Below, one piece after another: positions 48,577-59,009 of a stretch of DNA of 64,000 bases. The stretch's first letter is position 1. Each line of letters opens with the position of its first letter. The position numbers were made by a program, and so were the translations under genes. The notes under the pieces were generated by a model. That model saw only the letters and a program-made list of their open reading frames with translations. It made no database searches and was not told the origin of the DNA. Source of the stretch: Lepidostoma basale (taxonomy: Eukaryota; Arthropoda; Insecta; Trichoptera; Lepidostomatidae); contig JAHDVF020000240.1 of the NCBI GenBank assembly GCA_022606425.2, positions 2,294,001 to 2,358,000 of the forward strand, given 5' to 3'.

Positions 48577-50440
48577 AGTTTATCAGTTTATTTCATTTCA
48601 TCAATAGACATTACAAAATTAATTTTTAAGGCATCTATTGAGAACAGGTAAAATAATATATTGGTAAAATAATAATATACTACCAGAAACGCATGAGAGA
48701 TGGTTGAACATTAGGAAGACAGGATACCCTCCAGAATTATGAGTATTTGCCTTCTGAACGTACTTTCACTGATATGAAAGACGTCGATTTCCGAGGAGAC
48801 CGCGTTCAGCAGATTGATTGCTCTTCCCACCGGTGTCACCAGAGCCAGGTTGGTTCTAGCGGCGGATAGGTAAAACAATCTATGCTGGCGCTGTCGGAGA
48901 TATCTGTCGGGAACAAAAAGACCTACACCCTCCAGCACGGCTGAGTTTTCAAAATATCCCCTAATAAGCCTAAAGAAATGGGTTATGAGAAACCCGTCTC
49001 TTCGAAGCTGCAGAGAATTAGACCCCAACATTCCCAAAAGAAACGCTGTGGGATAGAGCCATGGATAGCTACCATACTCCTTCATGTAGAGATACCTCAG
49101 AAATTTTTTTCTGAACCCTCTCCAGCATAAGGGAATATCTCGCCTCGTGCGGACTCCATATCACAGAACCACTTTCGAGTCTGCTCCGAACCAATGAATT
49201 GTATAGTACTCTGAGCACATTGGGATCTCTGAAAACCCTTCCGGTCCGAATTATGAAGCCCAACATCTTCAGCGCAATGCCACAAATTCTCTCAACATGA
49301 GCATGAAAGGTTAATCTACTCTCATAGATGACCCCGAGATCTCTCATAGTGGATACATGTGCCAACTGCTGGTTATTCATCGTGTATCTATGATATATAG
49401 TTCTCCGTGCTCTCGTAAAAGATAACATTACGCACTTAGAGACATTGAATTTCATATGATTACTGTGACTCCAGGTAACAATATTATTAATATCCGACTG
49501 AAGGCGTAGACAGTCGTCAGGATTATTTATGTCTAGGAATAATTTCAGGTCATCGGCAAATAAAAGAAATCGCGAGAAGTTTATTACCTTCGCAATATCG
49601 TTTATGAATATAGTGAAGAGGAGTGGGCCAAGGTTCGAACCCTGTGGCACCCCTGAATAAACAAAAAAAGGTTCCGATTGAAAAATTCCGTACGAGACGA
49701 ATTGTTTCCTCCCCTCAAGGTAACTAGTGAAAAGCATAATAAGTTGAGAAGAGAAACCAATTTGAGATAGCTTTGCTATAAGAATGTCATGGTTCACAGT
49801 ATCAAATGCCTTTGAGAAGTCATTATATGAACAGTCAACTTGGTGACCATTGTCCAAGGCCCTTGTTATGTATTCTGTGAAGACCATGAGATTTGTTTCA
49901 GTAGAGCGCCCCTTCCTGAACCCATGTTGTTCTGTTATAATATATGGGTCAACTCTGGGAAATATCAATTTATGTAGAATAGATTCGAATAGCTTGGCTG
50001 GAGCCGACAGTATTGCTACAGGTCTGTAGTTTTCGACTGACTCTTTTGTTCCGCTCTTGAAGATAGGACTGATCCTAGAAACTTTCCAGAGATCAGGAAA
50101 AGTATTTGTACTTAACGATAGGTTAAATAAAAAGTACAGCGGATATATTAAGAGCTCAGAGCAGCCTTTAAAGAAGAAGATGGGAAGAAAATCCGGACCA
50201 ACCGAGTGCGAATTCTTCATTGCTTTGATGGATGATTTAATATCATTTGTGTCTATGTTAGATATGTCAAAGCTATGAGCGCACTTACTGGTATTTGAAC
50301 CGGTCGCTGAATTTAAATTAAGCCGCGGGGGAATATTGCTATAGACAGATTGAAAGTGCTTAGCGAATGCGTTCGCTATGTTTGCGCCCTCAACCTCTCT
50401 ATCCCCATGCATCATGGTATTTAGGATGCCACCGTCCTTA
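48577..50440 (-). pseudogene. CR1/Jockey-group LINE, 5'-truncated, one frameshift
   Basis: Minus strand from about 50440: KDGGILNTMMHGDREVEG, SIKAMKNSHSVGPDFLPIFF, NYRPVAILSAPAKLFESIL, TEQHGFRKGRSTETN, NDFSKAFDTVNHDIL, SGVPQGSNLGPLLF, LLFADDLKLFLDI, DLGVIYESRLTFHAH, VLYNSLVRSRLESG, LERVQKK. A one-base change in a run of seven As near 49100 shifts the frame to YGSYPWLYPTAFLLGMLG ... EGILSS-stop (49085-48711). All RT boxes are present, but the endonuclease is missing. The 3' UTR ends in a short (ATAAACTG)n tail at 48577-48600, like the octamer-type tails of CR1 elements. A triple GTCCTTAC repeat marks the 5' truncation point. Confidence 0.85.
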
Positions 50441-50464
50441 CGTCCTTACGTCCTTATGTTAAGA

Positions 50465-50645
50465 GTATAGGCATCATATTGATTCTCATGACATGTGACA
50501 GGTAGCTAATCTATTGCCATTTTATTGTCACGTGAATTCTACACAGGACCAAAGACAGTGTGACAATCACACTGCCATCGCCGATAATCAAATCCGGGAC
50601 TTTCGTAGTCATAGTTCATGCCACTATGCCACGAAGGTCGTCATA
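50465..50645 (-). repeat. SINE1 copy, near full length
   Basis: Minus strand: ACGACCTTCGTGGCATAGTG (box A TGGCATAGTGG), GGCATGAACTATGACTACG, AAAGTCCCGGATTTGATTA (box B decayed), GCGATGGCAGTGTGATTGTC, AGAATTCACGTGACAATAAA. Box A to box B spacing is about 33 nt, as in tRNA genes. Confidence 0.75.
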
Positions 50646-50844
50646 CTTGTTTTATTAGGGCAAAAAACGCAAATATTTATTTAATAATATTTTAAACTCT
50701 TCTTAATAAATTAAAAAGAAAAAAACATTAAAATGTAAGTTAATTTACAACACGAGCAAAAAATAATATAACTTTATTTATATTTGCCATCATTTTGTGT
50801 TATGGAATCAAATTTGAAAAATATTGGGTTCTACAAAACTCTTT

Positions 50845-51000
50845 TGCATTTTCACAAATATGTTTCGGACCGCAGACGTCTTTCCTCAGTGTAAAAATCT
50901 TAACAAGTGTTCAACAATTGTAGTTGTAATTTTAACACTAAAGAAGGACGTCTGAATTCCGAAAGATATTTTTGAAAATTACAAGGAAGTATTGTAAAAT
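50845..51000. repeat. Family H hammerhead palindrome
   Basis: Arms CTTTTGCATTTTCACAAATA and TATTTTTGAAAATTACAAGG. Minus core 50862-50890: CUGAGGA, extra A, stem II GACGUC...GGUCC-like, GAAACAUAUUU (no GUC). Plus core about 50940-50973: CUAAAGA, AGGACGUCUGAAUUCC, GAAAGAUAUUU. Spacer ACAATTGTAGTTGT. Confidence 0.6.
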
Positions 51001-51114
51001 ACAATCTTTTTAAAATGATATAAAAATAAAAATAATCAGTTTAAATTCGAGTGGAATTTCTTAAGATTGATTTTTTGTGATTTTATAATTAAACTAATTT
51101 CATAATTTTTAATA

Positions 51115-51250
51115 AATAACTAACCATCACGCCGTTTCATCGAAAGGTTAGGCAGAGGAGATGGACAGCCACCCTGTTATATCCTGACACAACTCTCGCG
51201 CCTCTTCTACAATCACACATCGCGACATGCACGCTCGATTCTTAAATATA
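51115..51250 (-). pseudogene. RTE1 LINE 3' end fragment
   Basis: TAACTAACCATCACGCCGTT then TCATCGAAAGGTTAGG, complement of RACMSRCVIVEEAREL-like remains. About 40 codons, decayed. Confidence 0.65.
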
Positions 51251-51344
51251 CTAAATATCCAAAAAAGTTAATATCCACGATTATCAAACGACCAAATTTT
51301 TTTCTCTCATGTTTAGGACCAAAAATAATAAATTAAAATAATAA

Positions 51345-51725
51345 ATTAATAAATTAATAGATGACGCTATTATTAAGAAGTAATTAATAAATTAATAAAA
51401 ATAATAAATTAATAGATGACGCTAGTGTAGAGTGAACTGAAATATGTAAAGATAAGCGCGGGATTCTAGCATATATACAAGTTCCAAAAAAATTGTCATA
51501 AGGAGGGCGGAATGGGGAATATTGTTAAAACATAAAGCGATTGCTCAACCCAACCAATGACAGGTCATAAGTCCTGTAAACGCCTCGACGCCATATTCTG
51601 TTTCCAATTTGCATCTTCGTCTCTATTGAGATACAATTAATCCTTAAAAATGATAACCCGCAATGGGTAAAATCCAGTATTCGTCTTCAAGTACAAGTAT
51701 ATTTGTATATCTTCAAAATGTTGAA
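51345..51725 (+). repeat. Repeat X copy with duplicated start
   Basis: AATTAATAGATGACGCTATT at 51350 is repeated at 51407 (AATTAATAGATGACGCTAGT). Then CATATATACAAGTTCC, AACCCAACCAATGACAGGTC, CGTCTCTATTGAGATACAAT, AACCCGCAATGGGTAAAATC. Confidence 0.75.
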
Positions 51726-51890
51726 AATATAAGAAGTGAATGTAGTGCGAATGAAGCATTAAGCATTTCGTCTCTATTGAGATACAATTAATCCTTATAA
51801 AAAAAACATTTATCCATTTATCCGGAATGGGTAAAATCCAGTATTTGTCTACAAGAATTTGTAAACATTCAAAATGTTGAATTAAAAAAA
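51723..51890 (+). repeat. RTE1 scrap then repeat X 3' end
   Basis: GAAAATATAAGAAGTGAATG then TAGTGCGAATGAAG (RTE1 ENIRSECSANE) is fused to TTTCGTCTCTATTGAGATAC and GGGTAAAATCCAGTATTTG of repeat X. Confidence 0.6.
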
Positions 51891-51894
51891 ATTG

Positions 51895-52435
51895 AGATAA
51901 CGTTGTTTACCTCCGAGGCACCAACAATATTGTTGATTATTAATATGTAAATGCATATGTATAAATCAACTTCATTAGTACCGCAGCACTGTTTCAAATA
52001 AAGTGTTTATAATATATCAGTATTCTTATATAGAACTAAAACATATTATTATTGTGCAATTCTTGAAGTCTGATTTATTACAGTTTTAATATTATTCATA
52101 TCAGTAACCAATCAATATGTGGAATCAGATGACTCATGGCAACACAATACAAGAATCTTAAGGTTGAACAATTAAATATTACCTTTAGCTTATTCATAAT
52201 TTCATGAATTCATTAATAACAACTACACGGTGATCAAAAACAATCTATACTTTTTTTTCTCCATAAAATCAAATACCCCTAAAAAGATTTTTTTTGTATT
52301 CATTGTACAGATTTTCTAATGGTTTTAATAAATAAAAAACGTTAATATAGTAGTTAACGCGTCTTGGTGAAATCTTTTGATGGAAGTTAATTTCAAATAT
52401 TAATTAAAAAAACGATGTTCATTAACTACTTCCAC
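51895..52435. other. AT-rich DNA, nothing recognised
   Basis: No family match. Confidence 0.4.
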
Positions 52436-52505
52436 TATCGTCTTTATTTCGACAGGGATCGGTTTCGCCAGGTTTGCTGGCATCGACAGACTGATGACAC
52501 TATTG
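52436..52505 (-). repeat. Family C2 hammerhead-like unit
   Basis: Minus core 52457-52489: CUGUCGA (A6 to U), extra U, stem II GCCAG...CUGGC (five pairs), GAAACCGAUC. GAAA is intact here. Flanks CGAAAUAAAGACGAUAGUGG match 35690-35710. Confidence 0.6.
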
Positions 52506-52789
52506 CAAACGTCCTTACATTCATTCAGATCAGGGGTGGTTAACATAATTCCATACAAAAATAATCTTTAAATAATTATGTAAAATTTACAGAATTTAAA
52601 TATTGGAATCAAGTTATTTGAGAGGATTCGTATTCAATATATTGAACTTAAATTTTATTTCATTTTAGCTGATCTTAAGCATATTTTTATATAATGTTTG
52701 AAAGAAATATAGAAAAAAAAAAGAAATAAAGAAATATATTAGTCAATCTGAAATCTTTTTAATTAATTTTAAATCAACGTTTTTCGTTA

Positions 52790-53205
52790 GCCTCAAAGTA
52801 TGTCTAATAAACTGGCACTTAGACGATTGTGTGAAAAATCTGTATATGATAGAATGTCGAATGGAAATAAAAGAAGTAAATGCAGTACGAATGAAAGTGT
52901 TATAAACACAATAATGAAAGGAAAATTAAAATATTTTGGACACATGGAAATAATGAATGAAGAAAGAATGGTAAGAAAATAATACGTTAATGATGTAAAT
53001 GAAATAGAATAGAGGGTGACTCAAGAAAACGTGGCACGATAAAAAAAATCAAATATTAAATGTTGGCTTCGTGAGGAGTTGGAGAAATCGACCTGTGTGC
53101 ATGACACGATGTATGAATGTTGAGGAAATGAGAGAAGTATGTCAGGAAAGAAATGTTTGGGAGTCCATTCTGTCTGCATACCCCTGCGGAGATACGGTAT
53201 GATGT
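52790..53205 (+). pseudogene. RTE1 LINE 3' part, decayed
   Basis: LALRRLCEKSVYDRMSNGNK, RSKCSTNESVINTIMKG, KLKYFGHMEIMNEERMVRK, stop, VNDVNEIE-like, RKRGTIKK-like, TRCMNVEEMREVCQERNV, SILSAYPCGDTV-like. Several stops; the end is CCCCTGCGGAGATACGG. Confidence 0.75.
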
Positions 53206-53770
53206 TTATTTATTTAGCTCTATACTCTCGTTCTGATTTGAATGTAATTTTTTTAATTTCAGTTATTCTCGTATTTTTATTCCTTAGGATGAAGGCCAAC
53301 TCTAAAACACGTTGTGTGGTATATTATTGTTTTTATAAATATATAATGAATAAAACGAATTATATAATGGTATAAATTCTCCTTCCAAATGTTAAATATA
53401 AACATTTTGAAATGTATCACGTTTCTCTTTACGTGTAATTAGAATGCTCTAAGTAAATTTGAATTTTTAAAATATATATTTTATAGAAAACATGCGTTTT
53501 CTTAAAAGGTAAACTTTTACAATCACAATCATTAATATGCTAACGAAAGAGATTTTTCTTGATATATTGAGATTTTATTTATTAAAAGGCTAAAAGGAAT
53601 CGTATTAACATATTTTTAATGCATAAATTAGTTTAACCACGTTAATTGTATTCCTTATAAGGATGTAAAGAGGTGTATACTAACTAAACTTATTGGAGCA
53701 CACTATTATAACGCAAGGCAATATTAGATTCCATAAGTATTTACCATACAATGACGCATTGTGAATGTCA
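53206..53770. other. AT-rich DNA, nothing recognised
   Basis: Only a chance 78-codon frame at its left side that runs out of the RTE1 end. Confidence 0.4.
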
Positions 53771-53773
53771 TAT

Positions 53774-54057
53774 AAAGTTTTATTATATCATATAATTAAT
53801 ATAAATGAAAACGTCTGTCTTCTAGGAGTTTTATTAAATTTTATATGCAATGACATGTTTCGCCCTTCTATGGCATTATCAAATGTCATCAATATATAAA
53901 TATAAAATATCAAATCAAACATTTGATAATGCCTTAGAATGGCGAAACATGTCATTCCATATAAAATTTAATAAAACCCATAGAACACAGAAGTTTTCAT
54001 TTGTATTATTTATTTAATACGGAGTTTTACATCATTGGTAAAAAAAAAGTTTTATTA
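53774..54057. repeat. Family D palindrome with 12-bp target-site duplication
   Basis: Element 53786-54045 lies between AAAGTTTTATTA copies (53774-53785, 54046-54057). Left core minus strand, right core plus strand, both UUGAUAAUGCC...GGCGAAACAUGUC. Spacer CATCAATATATAAATATAAA. Tail GGAGTTTTACATCATTGG, shortened. Confidence 0.75.
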
Positions 54058-54179
54058 CATTTTCATAAAGTGACATACTCGTACATGCTTTGATAGGACA
54101 TTTTCAAATATAACTTCACCTGTAACACCTTAAAATTTAACTTTTATACAAATAACAAATTCCTCAAATTTAGATAATT

Positions 54180-54325
54180 TAACTAACCACCAGGCCGTCT
54201 CCCCGAAAGAATAGGCAGAAAATATGGACTGCCACACTTTAACCGATGCGACACACGATCCTTCCCTTTTCGCCTCCGCGGGAGACACCAATAGGCATAT
54301 CCCGCGCACAGTTCACACTCAAACG
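54180..54325 (-). repeat. Chimeric SINE with RTE1 3' end
   Basis: Minus strand: TGTGCGCGGGATATGCCTAT then TGGTGTCTCCCGCGGAGG, GAAAAGGGAAGGATCGTGTG, then the RTE1-like AGTGTGGCAGTCCATATTTT, CTGCCTATTCTTTCGGGGAG, ACGGCCTGGTGG. Confidence 0.65.
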
Positions 54326-54459
54326 TCACAAACGTCAAAAAATAAATCTTAAGTAAAATACAATTATATTAATTAAAATATCAATATAAAAATAATAACT
54401 TGTGTTTAACCATAAAAAATCTTTCATAAAGCTGTCGGAAGATGTTTGAAAGAATATTA

Positions 54460-54965
54460 TTGTTAATTGAACAATGGTGTAAAACTCCATATTAAATTAT
54501 AAATACGTATGACAACGTCTGTTTATTAAGAAGCTTTGTTAAAAATATGTAAATGGTACTGGAAATAGAAGAAGGCCGGGGAACGTGGCACGATCAAATC
54601 AAACAAATATTGTCGGTTACGTAAGGAGTTGGAAAAATGCGACTAGTGTGATACCACGATATATGAATGTAGAAGAATCGAGAGAAGTGTGTCAAGACAG
54701 AACAATGTGGTGGTCCATTCTCTCTGATTCTTTTAATTGTTACTTGAACGATGATGTAGACTCTGTATTAAAAATGAATAAGAATGAAAACGTCTCCTTT
54801 CTAGAAGTTGTATTATATTATATGCAATTGAAATGTTTCGCTTGCATGGGATGCTACGACATTCGAAGAGACTAATGAATTTATGGTTTCTTGAATAAAA
54901 TGGTTTAAAACTCCACTTCCATAAAACTTCTAGAAAACAGACGTTTTCATTTGTATTGATTATGA
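54460..54965. repeat. Family D palindrome disrupted by RTE1
   Basis: A left D tail in inverse (AACAATGGTGTAAAACTCC) and ACGTCTGTTTATTAAGAAG lead into the RTE1 piece (54545-54740). After it come another inverse tail, CTCCTTTCTAGAAGTTGTA, a decayed core GTTTCGCTTGCATGGGATGC, and the right arm TAAAACTTCTAGAAAACAGA then CGTTTTCATTTG. Confidence 0.55.
54545..54740 (+). pseudogene. RTE1 LINE 3' end inside a family D unit
   Basis: YVNGTGNRRRPGNVARSN-like, then ARSNQTNIVGYVRSWKNATS, RYMNVEESREVCQDRTMWWS, ILSDSFN. The conserved end (hairpin and stop) is lost. Confidence 0.65.
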
Positions 54966-54969
54966 GACT

Positions 54970-55590
54970 AATTAAGTTTATCAGTATAGAAATGTCCATT
55001 TGAAGAAGCTACTGGTAATATCTACATTACACGGGTTGGCTTTTATTGTATAATGCTGCTTGAATAATATTCAACTGAAAAAAAAACCTTAAATTGTATA
55101 ATTTAGTGGTAATGTTTGTAAATGAAAAACACAATTATAACATGTTATAACGAGACATCGGTTTTACTATTGTGTTAACAGTGAAACAATGTTTTTGGCC
55201 TTCTTCGAATTCCAAATTATCGTAATAGCCAGGTGTTGGCGACAATGGAATCTAGATGATAATGGCAAAGCCTAATCGTTTATGACAATGATGCCAACTG
55301 TGTACATTTCAAACAATATTTTGTTGACACGACTAAATTCTCACAAGGTCTGTCGAAAAAAATCACGCAATATTATCAAATTATAAAAAAAACACGTTGT
55401 TACTATACGTAAAGGGACACTGGAAACCCAACAGTACATACATATCTTCCCTGTTATTCTATTCACCTATTATGTCATCACCTTCTTATAGGTGATGCCA
55501 GAATAGCTATTCAATTGAATAAATGGTTGGCTTCAGATATTGATATTTAACCTTAATACTCCAGCAATTTATACAAAAAATTACAACTTT
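54970..55590. other. Unassigned DNA
   Basis: No recognised gene; 55200-55330 is less AT-rich but shows no family match. Confidence 0.35.
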
Positions 55591-55594
55591 AATT

Positions 55595-55772
55595 ACTAAT
55601 ACGGATGAAAACGTCATTTTCAAATGTTTTTAAGGCATTTGTTAATGCCTTAGAAGGGCGAAACATGTCATTCCCATAAAATATAATAAAAATTCTAGAA
55701 AACTGACGTTTTCATTCGTATTAATTATTTAATATGGAGTTTTACATCATTGTTTAAGAAAAAATTAACAAC
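55595..55772 (+). repeat. Family D unit, right arm and tail
   Basis: Left arm reduced to ACGTCATTTTCAAATGTTTT then TAAGGCATTTG; right core UUAAUGCCUUAGAAGGGCG then AAACAUGUC, AAATTCTAGAAAACTGACG, full tail. Confidence 0.65.
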
Positions 55773-55774
55773 TT

Positions 55775-55912
55775 TAATGTTTTTTTGGAATAGAATTAAT
55801 AACACTGTTTTGAATCCACTTTCATTTATTATATATTTCAACAGAATAAAAACATTAATCACATCATGTTTCGGAGGTGACCTTCTTCATTATCATGTGT
55901 AAATATATTTGT
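55775..55912 (-). repeat. Family E/F-like unit
   Basis: Minus core about 55860-55900: stem I CACAU/AUGUG (five pairs), GAUAAUGA in place of the CUGAUGA box, stem II AGGU...ACCU, CCGAAACAUGA. Left outer arm TTTTTGGAATAGAATTAATA then ACACTG. Confidence 0.5.
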
Positions 55913-55914
55913 CT

Positions 55915-56180
55915 TCAATAGTCTATTGTTTTGACCGAATGATACCATAAAGTCCATTGTTTTGGCCGAAACACTATGATACTTTAACATTATAAACTGT
56001 TAAATTAAAAAAAAAATGTTTTTTTGTTTCACAATTGTATTTTATTTTACGCGACAGCTGTTTCGTCAACCTACGTTGACATCATCAGGTGTTACAATAA
56101 AGGAAAGGTTGACAAAACAGCTGTCGCGTAAAATAAAATACAATTGTGATACATAAAACAAAGTTTTTTTTAATTTAACA
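55915..56180. repeat. Family A palindrome, best ribozyme
   Basis: Terminal words TCTATTGTTTTGACCGAATG and CCATTGTTTTGGCCGAAAC (duplicated), then arms TTTTATTTTACGCGACAGC and GCTGTCGCGTAAAATAAAA. The minus ribozyme (56053-56088) is intact. The right arm keeps GGUUGACAAAACAGCUGUC without CUGANGA. Confidence 0.75.
56053..56088 (-). ncRNA. Hammerhead ribozyme motif, family A, canonical
   Basis: Minus reading: CUGAUGA (56088-56082), extra U, stem II GUCAAC-GUAG-GUUGAC (six perfect pairs), GAA, stem III ACAG/CUGU, C17 at 56053. All conserved residues match the classic consensus, including U7. Stem I is weak (CAC with GCG). Confidence 0.8.
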
Positions 56181-56345
56181 GTTTATGATAATATATTTAT
56201 ATGTATATAAGGTTCGAATCATGAAAATTTAACAGTTGATATATTATTATAATACCTGATGATCTCAACTTAGATTGATGAAGCAGCTGTCGCGAAAAAT
56301 AAAAATAAAATTGTGATACATAAAAACAAAGTTTTATAATTTAAC
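56181..56345 (+). repeat. Family A unit, plus arm
   Basis: Core 56256-56291: CUGAUGA, extra U, stem II CUCAAC/AUUGAU with mismatches, GAAGC (A15.1 to G), AGCUGUC. Tail AAAATTGTGATACATAAAAA then CAAAG. Confidence 0.6.
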
Positions 56346-56389
56346 ATTTTTTTTTATGTTTCATCTTTAAGTACCGTATCCTCTGCGAA

Positions 56390-56720
56390 GGGTAGCGATC
56401 ATCAGGGGCTATTTCCACCTTGATGACTGCGGCCCTAAACAGCGATGCGGTGCTACTTCGGAACCATTGTCTTAAATTGTTCAACCAAAATATTAATTTA
56501 TTGAGTAATTTTGTCTGAATTATAAGTTGTAGGAGTTTTTTCTCCTCTCATAACATGACCATAGTATTACAGATTCCTTGTTTTTACACCTTCAAGCAAC
56601 CCCAGATGCCAGATGCCCAGATTTTTCATCCGTTGGAGAACAATCTCACTGCGAACTCTGTCTCTCTAAGTTTATAGCAGTTATTTACAGATTGATGACT
56701 AGCTTTATGTCGCACTTCCG
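56390..56720 (-). pseudogene. Possible LINE fragment
   Basis: Minus strand has weak LINE-like words (VIKVEIAPDDRYPSQRI, LRETEFAVRLFSNG) in scattered frames. Family not assignable. Confidence 0.25.
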
Positions 56721-57165
56721 TAACAGGGTGCATGTGAAAAAACTCGTAATTTACCCTCTTTTATCGCGCCAATTAGTATAACTCCAAAAATTTAATACAA
56801 CTCCTGGAAAAGCATCGTTTTACAATCCCGCTCCAAAACTGGATTGGCGTATGTGTTACAACTACAAATATATAAATTATCGAATGTGTACATAGGTGGT
56901 TACCGCTTTTTACTGATATTTTTTATTTGTTATTTTCTAGAAAGCAAATAAAATTAATCAGAGATTAGAGACTCTCGCTAGACGAGCAATAAATTAACCT
57001 CCAGATTAAAAAATAACACATACACACATATATAATACACCAGGGGCACAGCCCGAGATTGCGATAAAATTATGTTTAGTGCATACTTGCTTATAGACAG
57101 CTCTTAAAAAACACCTGTTAGGTGAACGACGATTCCCAAACTGTGTTACGATGCAATAATTTTTA
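56721..57165. other. Unassigned DNA
   Basis: No recognised feature. Confidence 0.35.
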
Positions 57166-57169
57166 ACAA

Positions 57170-57790
57170 AAGGACCGTATTTTGTGGACGATAAGACGCA
57201 TCGGACCATACGACGCATGCCAACATTGATCTATCAATTTTGAAAAAAAAATGTTCTGGACGATAATACACATCGGACCATAAGACGCATCTGAAAATTG
57301 ATCTATAAATTCTTGGAAAAAAATATGTTTTAGACCATAAGACACATCGAACCATAAGACGCATCTATTGATCTATTAATTTTTGGAAAAAAAATATGTT
57401 TTGGACGATAAGACACATCGGACCATAAGACGCATCTGAAAATTGATCTATCAATTTTTGGAAAAAAAATATGTTTTGGACGATAAAACAAATCGGACCA
57501 TAAGACGCATCCCAAAATTTATCTTTAAATTTTGGAAAAAATATGTTTTGGACGATAGTACACATCGGACCATAAAACGCATCCCAAAATCGATTAATCA
57601 ATTTTGGAAAAAAATATGTTTTGGACAATAATACACTTCGGACCATAAGACGCACCTGAAAATTGATCCATCAATTTTTGGGAAAAAATTGTTTTGGACG
57701 AAAAGACACATCGGACCATAAGACGCATCTGAAAATTGATCTATTAATTTTTGGAAAAAAAAATTGTTTTGTACGATAAGACACATCTGT
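57170..57790. repeat. 73-bp minisatellite, about eight units
   Basis: TCGGACCATAAGACGCAT starts units at about 57201, 57273, 57347, 57418, 57493, 57565, 57638 and 57711, a spacing of 72-74 bp. Each unit holds ATTGATCTATCAATTTTTGG (with GATCTATCAAT partly palindromic) and TTTTGGACGATAAGACACAT. The last word is a diverged copy of the unit start, so the unit itself is a dimer of about 36 bp. Short overlapping minus-strand frames are by-products. Confidence 0.9.
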
Positions 57791-57904
57791 TTCACTTGTT
57801 GACTTTCCGAGTTTCAATTCTCAAAGTCACATATTTTTAAATAGTGAATAAAGGTTGTAAATGTTGATAAAAATATTCTACTAAGAAAAAAAAATACAAA
57901 TTTA

Positions 57905-57992
57905 AGTAACTAACCATTACGCCGTCTCTCTAAAAGAGTAGGCAGACTAGAATTAATCAGCACGATGTTTTTTTCTGACATATTTAGTCCGA
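57905..57992 (-). pseudogene. RTE1 LINE 3' end scrap
   Basis: TAACTAACCATTACGCCGTC then TCTCTAAAAGAGTAGGCAG: the terminal hairpin is changed on both sides (CTCTTTTAGAG), then decayed. Confidence 0.6.
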
Positions 57993-58014
57993 AAAAAACG
58001 TTCCACTATCAAAT

Positions 58015-58145
58015 CATCACATAGCGTCTCCCGCAGGGCAAAAAGAGAAGGATGGAGTGCTCCATCGGTAATGTGTGACTGTCCATTATTTCTGCCTACC
58101 CTTTCGGGGAGACGGCGTGATGGTTAGTTACTTAGTTAATATTTA
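58015..58145 (+). repeat. Chimeric SINE with RTE1 3' end and TTAG tail
   Basis: GCGTCTCCCGCAGGGCAAAA, AGAGAAGGATGGAGTGCTCC, then CTGCCTACCCTTTCGGGGAG, ACGGCGTGATGG, TTAGTTACTTAGTTAA. Confidence 0.7.
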
Positions 58146-58504
58146 ACGGAAATTGCAGAACAGGGCACCGAAATGAAAATAACCCGTGGTTTGAGAATCT
58201 TAATGTAGAATAATAATAAAAATCTTCTATTCATTAGTAGATAGACAAAATCTTATTTATTTCAGTGAAGTATTTCTTGCGGTTTTTATTTGATTTCTCA
58301 TGTAGATAAGAATTAATTGATTTCAGAACTGTCTTGGCCCACCCCCTGCCGAGTGAGCAACATTTCTATCTCAAATCTACACATATACCATAATTAATTT
58401 ATATTTTACAGATTAAATTATCAGCAGTTAAGGTAATTATTATCAATTTTATGTCTCATCTTAGGTGGCAAATCAAACTTAATTTTATTAAAAAATATTA
58501 ATGC
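58146..58504. other. Unassigned DNA
   Basis: No recognised feature. Confidence 0.35.
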
Positions 58505-58955
58505 TTAAAAATACTTAAGAAGGATGAAAGTAGAATAAATGCAGTAGAAATTAGATCTCTTAGACGAATGTGTATGATATAGTGTCGAATGAAAATATAA
58601 GACGTGAATGCGGTGTGAATGATGGTGTTACGAACAAAATAATGAAAGGATCATTAAGATGGTTTGGACATATGGAAAGAATGAACGAAGAAAGAATGGT
58701 AAATAAAGTATATGTTAACGATGTAAATGGAACCAGAAATAGAGGAAGACCGAGGAAAACGTGGCAAGATCAAATAAATAAAATATTGAATGTCGGCTAT
58801 GTGAGGAGTCAGATAAATCGACGCGCGTGGATGACACGATGTATGAACATTGAGGAAGCGAGAAAAATATGTCAGAAAAGAAAAGTGTGGCAGTCCATCA
58901 TATCTGCTTACCCCTTCGGGGCGAGACGGCGTGATGATTAGTTAGTTAGTTATAT
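58505..58955 (+). pseudogene. RTE1 LINE 3' part, 123-codon frame
   Basis: ESRINAVEIRSLRRMC, then a 2-bp loss, YDIVSNENIRRECGVND, SLRWFGHMERMNEERMVNK, VYVNDVNGTRNRGRPRKTW, NKILNVGYVRSQINRRAWMT, CMNIEEARKICQKRKVW, SAYPFGARRRDD. A one-base insertion in the terminal hairpin (GGGGCGAGACGGCG) destroys the usual GETA-stop ending. Tail (TTAG)n at 58938-58952. Confidence 0.8.
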
Positions 58956-59009
58956 TATTGCTTTTAATAGAAATTTATCGGTAGAAATTCATTATAAATT
59001 AATTAAATA

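Noticed and set aside
1106..55772. Family D and other palindromes as CRISPR arrays or ordinary MITEs
   Set aside because: Dispersed, inverted, variable spacing, eukaryotic context rules out CRISPR. Variable 9-12 bp duplications and ribozyme-like centres fit MITEs poorly.
57146..57655. Minus-strand frames with repeated SYGPMCLIVQNIFF-type peptide
   Set aside because: By-product of the 73-bp minisatellite; the unit length is not a multiple of three and no start context or homology is seen.
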